A DNA stretch of 64,000 nt from Notospermus geniculatus. Lineage: Eukaryota; Nemertea; Pilidiophora; Heteronemertea; Lineidae. The notes under the pieces are model-generated. The model had not been told where the DNA came from. It made no database searches and saw nothing but the letters and a program-made list of their open reading frames with translations. Positions 32,201 through 41,470 of this stretch are shown piece by piece (the stretch's first letter is position 1; every line of letters begins with the position of its first letter). Location of the stretch: NCBI GenBank assembly GCA_002633025.1, contig NMRB01000444.1, forward strand, positions 75,329 to 139,328. Reading direction: 5' to 3'. The position numbers and the translations under genes are program-made.

Positions 32201-35200
32201 TCGGTCAGCGACATCGTCTCAGACTGAGTGTCCGGATGCACGTGCAACACACCGAATGTCGAGAACACATAATGTTCCGGCTTGGCCTTGTGTTTGTTTG
32301 AAGAGCGTAGGTCGTAAGGTCGGTAGTGGCGATTCGGGGTGATGTTGAAATACATGAATCGAATCTTGCCCGTGTGGTAACATCTGGTGAAAAATTCAAC
32401 TGCTTCACGGCCGGTCATAACCTGAGTTTGTTGCACCTGAGATAAGGCAATGAGAAATGGATAAGACTTCACAGCAGATGAAACGACTGAAAAGTACAGG
32501 ACTTAAGGCCCGTTTCCACTATAGCGGAATCCACCGCGTCTTGCGGCGAGCGGAGCGGAGTTTTCACAGGCATTGGGATAATCAATAGGCCATTGTGTTG
32601 TTAAACCATCGAAGGATTACCCAAAGCCCTGTGAAAACCGCACCGCTCGCCGGAAACCGCCGCGGAATCCGCTATAGTGGAAACGGGCCTTTAGAGTTAA
32701 AAAGTTAAAGTTTGGGTTTATAGTCTGATATCAACAACGGTAGAGGTGTCATCCGACTTTACACTTGAACCCCAGTCTCCTGAAACCTTTCAGTAGAACT
32801 GAATGAGCTGCTCATTCAGGGCTACAATCTGAGCATTTCCAACCGGTACCCATTTATACACCTGGGTGGAGAGAGGCCAGTGAGGCAAAGAGACTTGCCC
32901 AAAGTCTCACGCCCAGTGGGATTCGAACCCGGGACCCTCTGACCGCTAGTCGGAGGCCCGAACCACTACACCACCGTGGTAGTTTAGGTATCGTATCGGC
33001 TGCCACACTTGTCCAGATTTTGGTGCAATTTTTGGATGCATTGTGTGGAGGCAGTGCAGCAGAAAATAACGAAGAAATTACCAGGGTTCGTACACTACCC
33101 CCAGACCTAAAATTCCAGGACTTTTCAAGGAATTCCAGGGCCAAATATCCGGAAATTCCAGGACTATTTTGCCAATATTCAAGTTCTTACCAGGCTCAAT
33201 CATTGGCCTAATATAAATATCATGACATCGCTAACCCAGACAATTCTACAAGGAAGTAGGGTTTTCTCAGCCATTATATTTTGGAAGGGGCAGAATAAGG
33301 GCCGATGACTCAAAGAGTTTGGGCGTTGATAAAAAGAAAATGGGGGGGGGGTCCTCCCCCAGAAAATTTTGGATTCTATGAAGGCCACATGGGCAAAATT
33401 CAAGGACTTTTCCAGGACTTCTAGGGTAAATCATGATTTTTCAAGGTTTTCCAGACCTGGAAAGGGGATACCTCAAAAAATTCCAGGTTTTCAAGGATTT
33501 CAAGGTAGAGTACGAACCCTGAATTACTGTCGAACGGAGCTGTGGAAAATACACCACCATTTGCCGATGGGAGTCAAAGAAGCCACAAAATCAACTGAAA
33601 ATACGAGAGACTTGCTACTGCAGAATAATCTGTAATCTGTTGAGGAGAAGAGAGCCGACAAACCTCTTGTGGTGCTTCACTGGATTGCACCTCCTCGCCC
33701 ATCTTATCCTCTGTGATCACCGACATGCTCCCAGATTTACTCGTCCGTCTGCTCTCCCCCTGGCGGATCATCTCTTCAAAGAGATCCGTACTCAAAGCCT
33801 GGGCCGTCAGCCCCTGACTGTGGCCCCAGATGGATTCGCGGTCAGCTGTTTCCATGGCAACGGTCGGGAGGGAAGCCCTGAGGTCTCCGAATGTCAGGGG
33901 TTTAGGCTTGACTTTTATTTCGTGGATCTGCAAAAGATGTTGGTTAGAAATAAAGATCCCACTGTGTTTTAAGCATGCATTGTGATCTACCGGTACATTT
34001 AAAGCCCCACTGTATTGAATCTGAAAAACGCAAATCGTCGCCGCGATTCTTGACGACGTCACGACGTCAGCGTAGTGTAAAAATGTACTGCGCTCTATCT
34101 CAATGCATTAGAGCTCCCCTACGCAGTTTTTTCACTCTCTGTTGAAAACTAGGCCTTGGTTATTAAAAGTAAGTATCAGGCAAGCATTTTGGAGACCTTC
34201 ACGAGGCCCTGAGACCTCAACCTCCACTCTCCTAACATTTTGAAAATACCGTAAAATTCAATACTGTGGGGCTTTAAAGTAATAAATGAACAAGTCCCAG
34301 AAGTGAATGAGCTAGATCCTTAAGTGTGGATAGTAATCAAGGTTCTCCACTAGTGTAACAGAGCAGGCGTGGCGCCCGTTCTAAAACGCAGGATTGATCT
34401 CAGTGCCTGGTCTAAAAATCCGCCGCCTGGTCAAAAAAATCACCGCCTGGTCAAAATTATTCACTTTAAATAACACCGAGGTTTTGCAAGCACCGACAGG
34501 AGCTAGATTTGCATTCCAAAATGCTGGGAAATCGCATTTCAGGGCTTCTAGATTTCGAATTTATCTGGGCGAGACCTCCGCTGAGGACTCATGTGCGTCA
34601 GTGGCTTCCGATATCAGTAACCGTATGACGTCACCAGCGCCCGGTCTGTTTCAAACCCTGTGGAGAACCCTGAGTAATAATGAGGAAGTTTCATTATTAC
34701 TATTCATACTTAGGATCTAGCTCATTCACTTCTGGGATTTTGACTTGAAAGTGCCTGAAGAAGACCCCGGTGTGGGGTAGAAAAATTTGCAAACGTGGTA
34801 GACAACTTGGATTAGGCCACATAAAAAAATTACTTGTTTCTCATCAGCGGCCGGATGGATTTTTCGTGCCGGGTGGATATTTTTTTATATTTTATATTTT
34901 CAAAATATAAATAATAAATGGGCCGGCCTGACACAGCTGAATAAAAATTTGTATTTTCAAAGATACATGTAAAAAACACTCTTTTTCCACAGCAGCATGA
35001 TGTGTAAAAAGTCACTTCTGGCAACCTGACACTGACAGGTTGTAAACAGTTGTGACAGGCCTGAATTTGCCATGTGTGTGTGTGGTCTCCCCATTCCTGG
35101 GCCAACCTTCATGGCCCCGAATTGTTGCACTCTGATGTACGTACATGTATATTGTTTAACACTGTGTGTCATTTTTTGTGCTTTAATTTGTCTACCTAAA

Positions 35201-37298
35201 GTAAACGAACGAGGAGTGCTATAGTACAGTAAAACTTGGATTAGGCCCCATAAAAAAAATTACTTGTTTCTCATCAGCGGCCGGACGGATTTTTCGTGCC
35301 GGGTGGATATTATTTTATATTTTCAAAATATAAATTATAAATGGGCTGGCCTGACAAAATAAACACAGCTGAATAAAAATTTGTATTTTCAAAGATAAAA
35401 AACACTCTTTTTCCACAGCAGCATGATGTGTAAAAAGTCACTTCTGGCAACCTGACACTGACAGGTTGTAAACAGTTGTGACAGGCCTGAATTTGCCATG
35501 TGTGTGTGTGGTCTCCCCATTCCTGGGCCGACCTTCATGGCCCCGAATTGTTGCACTTTGATGTAGATTTTCTTCAAAAAGAAAATTATAAATTGCCCTG
35601 GTCTACCTTTCTCCGTAAAATTCCTGGAAATTTAAATATAAAATATAAAATATAAATTGCCCTGACGGACCTTTTCTTCACCAATGTTCTGATGAGAAAC
35701 AAGTTATTTTTTTTATGTGGCCTTACATGTACATGTAGGCCTACCGGTACATGTATATTGTTTAACATTGTGTGTCATTTTTTGTGCTTTAATTTGTCTA
35801 CCTAAAGTAAACGAATGAGGAGTACCGGTACTATAGTACAGTATTTCTACCAGAAAACATACCGGCAGATCCATTCTGAAAGGGTCCTGTCCCTCTGGGT
35901 ACACAATTCTCGGTGTCCTCGGCGCGATGGTTGACTTCTGATCAGGCGGCAGGGTGCTCAGCCGCGGCTGGAGCGGAGCTGTGTAGTTTCTTGCCGGTGC
36001 TTTTCCAAGCTGTGTTATTCTCTGTGACTCTTGTGGAAATACTTTCCTAACAGCATCAATCACACGAATGTTGCTGAGACGATCGTGATGGACATTTGTG
36101 TGATGGATGATCCTCTCCAGATAATGATACATCTGAAATATTAGGGATTACATTATTTCAAAGGCATTTCATTCCGTAGACTCCTGTGGTAGCTGGAAGA
36201 GCTCAGGCCCGCCATCACGAAGCAAGACGACTACATCTCTGAAGGCCTCTTTAAAGGAGCATGGTATCGGAACTCAAATGCGGTTCTTGACTGCCGACGT
36301 AGAGGGCGCCACCAAGCGGCAGTAAGACGAACTACAAAAATGCATTACAAAATGTACGTAGCAATCGGGTCAATTTGCCGACAACGTAGTTAGTCCCTGG
36401 GTTGGAGAGTGGCGCGGTGGCACCGGCTGTCGAGAAAAAGTGGCAATACCGTGCCACTTGCTGCAAATTGCAATGGCGGAATCCACTGTAGGCCTACAGT
36501 GGAAATAGGGCTTGTTTTGGTTTACATACATCAGCTTTTCCTTGCAACAATTCTCTGTATGGTATCAGAACAGTCAACACGTCTTTCAGGTACTGCCATG
36601 ACTGACGGCTGAAATCAGAGAAAAGGCGCATGACAAGTTCTACTGTGCTTTATGGAATGAAAGGAATAGAGTTAAAGAAATTCAGGGCTCAAGATATAAA
36701 GAGAAGTATTTGGGTGTGAAATAGACAGATCTGCGCACTTCCACCGAAATCGTAAACAGAACCTTGACCTGGAACCAGCTGACGTGACGCAATCCATGAT
36801 TCAGCAATGGACTACTCTGACGCGACGTCCTTGAAGTCACAGTCGCGGGGGTTGTCTGCTTCACGTCATTCCGTTTCAGACCGAGGTTCTGTTTACAATT
36901 TCGGCAGAAGTGCGCAGATCTTTCTCGTTTTCGTCAATTTGGGATTTGTCTATACTCCTTGAAATCCTGAAATACTCAAGGATTGAATTAATCCCAACGT
37001 ACGTATCCTGCTGCAACGCCACAATGAAAAGAGCCACCAATTCCTGTCGTAGTTTCTCAACGTCATCATCCAATACATCCGTCATGGAGAAACGCATCTG
37101 TTCGTCAAGGTCTTGGCGAATTTCTAGTGCCCATGACGCGGCCTGCTCCTGGCATGACGGAGACCTGGTTGATTTTGATATAGGCCTAGAGCCAGTAGTG
37201 GAGTTCTTAGCAGACAAGAGGCTTTTCCCTTCAATGACGTCTGGCATGTCATTGTCAGTAGGCCGGATGTGACTCAATTGGCCAACTTCTGCAGCCAT
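29259..37298 (-). CDS. Second copy of dynein heavy chain 5' exons (B2 block, partial)
   Basis: Exons 37003-37298 (start ATG 37296-37298), 36530-36608, 35863-36132, 33664-33927, 32117-32436, 31481-31591 and 29259-29480 match the B1 exons 25229-25524 through 18264-18485 in length and phase. Amino-acid changes are conservative (for example VQQTQ for VQQAQ, RSSNK for RSTNK, DRLSN for DRLGN). Introns differ strongly because of copy-specific transposon insertions. The homology begins near 28205 (equivalent to 17218) and ends near 39777 (equivalent to 27402). The copy lacks the following exon (16695-16939 in B1), so it cannot splice into A-block exons unless it skips B1. I read it as the other haplotype. 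Confidence 0.8.
30170..30320 (-). mobile_element. Second tRNA-SINE family, antisense (B2)
   Basis: Counterpart of 19070-19245. A ~17-nt insertion follows the first part of the shared sequence (GGATGGGGTCTTTTACTTG). Confidence 0.5.
30521..31450 (+). mobile_element. 930-bp foldback/Helentron-like non-autonomous element, filled site
   Basis: The element is absent from the allelic position in B1 (19427-19431) and flanked here by AAAAA at 30516-30520 and 31451-31455. The left end forms the hairpin AATGGCC-AG-GGCCATT, then TGCTCACCTCTGTGA. The right end forms the hairpin AGCTCACCTC-ACA-GAGGTGAGCT, whose arm complements the left subterminal sequence. Inside are three ~145-bp tandem units (phase markers at 30661, 30805, 30950), and a (GAC)n-like tract lies just before the right hairpin. 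Asymmetric inverted ends, an internal minisatellite and terminal hairpins resemble Helentron-derived elements (HINE/DINE-1), but no helicase is present, so the class is inferred. Confidence 0.7.
32506..32690. mobile_element. 185-bp TIR element with TTA TSD, only in B2
   Basis: TIRs AGGCCCGTTTCCACTATAGC and reverse complement, flanked by TTA at 32503-32505 and 32691-32693. The empty TTA is at 20552-20554 in B1. A TTA target is typical of PIF/Harbinger MITEs. Confidence 0.8.
32694..32982 (-). mobile_element. Antisense copy of the same tRNA-SINE (B2)
   Basis: Allelic counterpart of 20551-20868. A 185-bp inverted-repeat element has inserted right at its tail (32506-32690). Confidence 0.75.
33082..33521. 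mobile_element. 440-bp TIR element, 6-bp flanking repeat, only in B2
   Basis: Ends CAGGGTTCGTAC...GTACGAACCCTG, with AATTAC at 33076-33081 and 33522-33527, and a single AATTAC at 20962-20967 in B1. The interior has many TTCCAGGACTTTTC-type words on both strands. Confidence 0.75.
34003..34273. mobile_element. 271-bp TIR element with TTAA TSD, only in B2
   Basis: TIRs AGCCCCACTGTATTGAAT and ATTCAATACTGTGGGGCT, with TTAA at 33999-34002 and 34274-34277. The B1 empty TTAA is at 22500-22503. A TTAA target fits piggyBac or Kolobok MITEs. Confidence 0.8.
34816..35711. repeat. Doubled block bounded by a TIR family (B2)
   Basis: The end motif GGCC(A/C)CATAAAAAAATTAC occurs at about 34816 and 35242, and inverted at about 35700. 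Between them, the segment with CTTCTGGCAACCTGACACTG is repeated in direct orientation (34980-35150 and 35400-35565). The intron sequence TACCTAAAGTAAACGAA is also repeated (35190 and 35800). It may be an element plus a local assembly duplication. Confidence 0.5.
36721..36955. mobile_element. TIR element, AGACAAATCCC family (B2, left end truncated)
   Basis: Counterpart of 24907-25155. The left end reads ATAGACAGATCTGCGC, missing CAAATCCCAAATTAC. Confidence 0.6.
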
Positions 37299-37735
37299 TT
37301 TATATGCTGAATTGTTTGAATGACACTGAAAGTAAAAAGAAAAAATAGAATGACATCTGACATTGAGTATAGCATCTATACAGGCCTAGGCCTACCGGCT
37401 GGTACCGATACCACGGTACCATAGGCCTAGTTCATGAGTTTAATTTTCTACCAACACATTCAATCAATGATTCAATGAAGCCACAAGTGCACTGCTGCCA
37501 GTCACTCAGTGACTGACTCAATGACAGTGCAGTGGCAGTGCTGCTGCTGGCAAGCCAGCGGCCAGTGCCGTGGTGTGGTCCGCAAGAAATTAGTAGTGTG
37601 GAAATGGAATGGAGCAGCCAATCATGCCAATGGAGCCACAGTGTGTGGTAGGCTAACTGGCACTATCATAATGCAGCCCAGCCCAGCCGGCGAGATCGAC
37701 AGCCTATATAGGCCTAAGGGCCAAGGCCTAGGACT

Positions 37736-37897
37736 ATAGATCGTTTTCACGACGTAACTCCGACAGTGTCCGCCATGATGACGTTACGCGTTTTGCCCAC
37801 CAGCAGAAACGCAAAATGCATTGGCTGCTGGTGGGCAAAACGCGCAACGTCATCATGGCGGACACTGTCGGAGTTATGTCGTGAAAACGATCTATAG
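37736..37897. repeat. 162-bp near-perfect palindrome (B2)
   Basis: Arms of about 70 nt (TATAGATCGTTTTCACGACG and complement) contain GACAGTGTCCGCCATGATGA. Diverged single versions of the arm lie at 26645-26800 (B1) and 38935-39060 (B2). Confidence 0.65.
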
Positions 37898-37963
37898 CAG
37901 GCCTGAGGGTAGGCCTATCTGCCTATCATGCATGCATGTATCTGGTAGGCCTATTCATCGTAT

Positions 37964-38915
37964 GGGTCGTTTTGCGATAAAATGCCCCATTTGACTTTTT
38001 TTTTCGCAAAAAATAAATCACATTTTTTTGTTGATATTTCTCGATTTTATGACCTGACAAGTCCTCTTATACCATTTTCTATTGCCAGCAGTGCACTTTT
38101 CGGGCATCGCCTAATTAAGTGTAATTAAGAGTAGCACATGTTACGGTGGTGATGTTACGGTGGTGATCAATATGAAGACTAATCGAGAGGCCTGAACAAA
38201 AGAATTGATTTAATGCATGTGGTTTCGTCCCCACAAAAGTGCTGACATCTGGCGGCAGCTGGCAAAGTTATTTGTCATTCATAATTCCAAATATATATTG
38301 AGAAAATCTGTGTTACGGTGGTGAGTTTTAATAAGCATACGATCCACTATTTCTCACTAAAACGGGAAATATGGCACTACTACCTCAGCAAGTGGCTCCC
38401 TCGACATTAGACATTGGCGCCAATAGCCTTTCCTGATCGCCTGTGGTTGTCAACGTAGTATAGTCATTAGTCAATAGGTGGCGTATGGGTGTAAAGTATT
38501 CGTTACGGTAGGGATTCCAACTTGGCGACACGAAAAATTTGGCAGAAAGACTCATTTTTTTCCATCACAATGATGTTTATTTAGTTTTCTTGCATTTCCA
38601 TGATGATGATTACATTAAACTCGACCTAATGACCCATACCAACAAAGTTTTTAAAATGTATTAATCAAAGAAAATTACAAAACCATTTTCATGGGGTCAT
38701 CTGGCGACATGCGTTTTTGCCATAGTATGAGATATGTGGCCTCGTTTTTTTGCTCCAGGTTGACTTATAAAGCAAACAACAAGGTTTATTATCAGTTCTG
38801 GTGAATAACCCAGTTCGCTCATGCTAGTCTTGTCGTAATATTCTTATAAATTTGCCATCTAGGCTTGTTTCTTTACTGGCGACAGGTATTGGGGCATTTT
38901 ATCGCAAAACGACCC
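37964..38915. mobile_element. 952-bp TIR element, GTAT flanks, only in B2
   Basis: TIRs GGGTCGTTTTGCGATAAAAT and reverse complement continue as GCCCC. GTAT flanks lie at 37960-37963 and 38916-38919, and the B1 site has one GTAT (26640-26643). The interior repeats GTTACGGTGGTGA several times (about 38150-38330). No coding frame was recognised. Confidence 0.75.
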
Positions 38916-40215
38916 GTATCCATGATGTAACTTCGACAGTGCCCGCCATTGCTGACGTCGCCGTAATGACGCATTTGGCAAAGGTGGTGGGCAAAATTCA
39001 TTGCTTTGCTGAAGAAAGCTGGTGGGCAAAACGCGCAATGTCACAACGTCATCAGGTCATTATGATGTAGCCTAGGCCTGGGCCTACGACATGACGACTA
39101 CGTCATATGCCATGGATAGGCCTACGATGAACATGATGAATAGGGCATCAAGTTATCAAGGCCTGCCCTGAGCGAGGCCGGTTAGGCCCAGGCTACCAGG
39201 TCCAGGACCCTAGCCTCGACTCGAGGTGTCGTCAGCTGGTGCATGTACCGGTAGGCCTGATGTAAAGGCAGGCCTGTCAAGTGTCATGCCTGCCTGTCAT
39301 CATGGTCATGCATCATGTGTGCATTGTGTGCTGTGTGGCTGTGCTCGCTGTCATCATGGTCATGCTGTGCAGCACCCATTCACCACCAGCATCAGCATCC
39401 CCACATGCGCATGCCCGACCCATGCCATTGGCATTGCTGCTGATCATGCTGATGCATGCATCATTTAGGCCTATATTAATATTGCATGCCTGCAACCAGG
39501 CAACACAACCAGAAAAATTGGGTCGTCAATAAAACAACCATCGCTGGCTAAGAACCACAAAACAACGATTGTGGTCAGTTCAAACACACGTTCGACCATA
39601 TCTGTGGTTAAACTATAGGCCTATATCTAGACCAAAATCGGAGATAGTCTACCAATTTAATCTCGTTGTTGTCATAAACCCTGATGTCATGCATGTTCAG
39701 CTGATGTTATCCATCATGTCCATGTTATCGCGTCATGTTGCCAAGCCGCCATATTGAAGTGCGGGCACTTTAAATCCATTGTGTTTCACAGGTCGGCGCT
39801 AGGCGGCGTTATGGCCGCACCAACCTCATACTCCACGACAGCGTTGAAATTTTTTGATAATTGGACGAAAATTTTAACACTGCCATCGATACTAAATCGC
39901 CATCTTGAAATCCTGACGTCATCGTCGGCGGGCTAGTCTATCACGTGATGAGAATTTCTTTTTCAAAATGGTATTATTTGCAGACAACAGTATTTACCTT
40001 GTCGAAAATGAAACAGAATAACTTTATTATTACTTTACATCTACTCAACCGTTGCTTGTATCACTCTATACCTTTATACACCTGTCTTCAACGATCTATA
40101 TTGTAAGCGAAGAAAACGAGTGATGGGGTGACCGCTTCACAAACAGAAGAATTTCTTCTGTTCCTTCCGCGGGCGCACTACTTTTCAAGATGGAAACCTA
40201 CCACCGTCACTAGTG

Positions 40216-40911
40216 NNNNNNNNNNNNNNNNNNNNNNNNNNNNNNNNNNNNNNNNNNNNNNNNNNNNNNNNNNNNNNNNNNNNNNNNNNNNNNNNNNNNN
40301 NNNNNNNNNNNNNNNNNNNNNNNNNNNNNNNNNNNNNNNNNNNNNNNNNNNNNNNNNNNNNNNNNNNNNNNNNNNNNNNNNNNNNNNNNNNNNNNNNNNN
40401 NNNNNNNNNNNNNNNNNNNNNNNNNNNNNNNNNNNNNNNNNNNNNNNNNNNNNNNNNNNNNNNNNNNNNNNNNNNNNNNNNNNNNNNNNNNNNNNNNNNN
40501 NNNNNNNNNNNNNNNNNNNNNNNNNNNNNNNNNNNNNNNNNNNNNNNNNNNNNNNNNNNNNNNNNNNNNNNNNNNNNNNNNNNNNNNNNNNNNNNNNNNN
40601 NNNNNNNNNNNNNNNNNNNNNNNNNNNNNNNNNNNNNNNNNNNNNNNNNNNNNNNNNNNNNNNNNNNNNNNNNNNNNNNNNNNNNNNNNNNNNNNNNNNN
40701 NNNNNNNNNNNNNNNNNNNNNNNNNNNNNNNNNNNNNNNNNNNNNNNNNNNNNNNNNNNNNNNNNNNNNNNNNNNNNNNNNNNNNNNNNNNNNNNNNNNN
40801 NNNNNNNNNNNNNNNNNNNNNNNNNNNNNNNNNNNNNNNNNNNNNNNNNNNNNNNNNNNNNNNNNNNNNNNNNNNNNNNNNNNNNNNNNNNNNNNNNNNN
40901 NNNNNNNNNNN
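40216..40911. other. Assembly gap (run of N)
   Basis: 696 undetermined bases. The right edge falls within the 108-bp tandem repeat, so unresolved repeat copies are the probable cause. A single n at 706 marks another join. Confidence 0.98.
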
Positions 40912-41470
40912 TGATGGACCGTCAGGTGCTGCCCTCTGTTTGTCAATAGACAAACTATTCTATGCAGCTTGTACGCATGCTCCTATAAGCATGGAGAGTT
41001 TGAAAGTCTGCGTGGAGATTGATGGACCGTCAGGTGCTGCCCTCTGTTTGTCAATAGACGAACTATTCTATGCAGCTTGTACGCATGCTCCTGTAAGCAT
41101 GGAGAGTGTAAACGTCTGCGGGGAGACTGATGGACCGTCAGGTGCTGCCCTCTGTTTGTCAATAGACAAACTATTCTATGCAGCTTGTACGCATGCTCCT
41201 ATAAGCATGGAGAGTTTGAAAGTCTGCGTGGAGATTGATGGACCGTCAGGTGCTGCCCTCTGTTTGTCAATAGACGAACTATTCTATGCAGCTTGTACGC
41301 ATGCTCCTGTAAGCATGGAGAGTGTAAACGTCTGCGGGGAGACTGATGGACCGTCAGGTGCTGCCCTCTGTTTGTCAATAGACAAACTATTCTATGCATC
41401 TTACGCATGCTCCTGTAAGCATGGAGAGTCTGTACGTCTGTGTGGAGATTGATGGACCGTCAGCCCACTG
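40912..41470. repeat. 108-bp tandem repeat, about 5 units, alternating variants
   Basis: TGATGGACCGTCAGG recurs at 40912, 41020, 41128, 41236, 41344 and 41450 (spacing 108,108,108,108,106). Two variants alternate (TTTGAAAGTCTGCGTGGAGA and GTGTAAACGTCTGCGGGGAG), giving a 216-bp higher-order unit. Because 108 is 36 codons, one frame stays open for 170 residues, but this is a by-product of the period. Confidence 0.85.

Noticed and set aside
1-40215. Two functional tandem dynein genes
   Set aside because: Neither A1 nor B2 can form a complete gene, the order is A-A-B-B, and one exon is unique. Interleaved alleles explain this with fewer steps.
40128-40953. Long open frames across 40128-40953 on both strands
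   Set aside because: They consist almost entirely of undetermined bases (N run 40216-40911), so they carry no evidence of coding.
40940-41452. 170-residue open frame
   Set aside because: It is the read-through of a 108-bp tandem repeat. The period is a multiple of three, so a stop-free frame repeats automatically.
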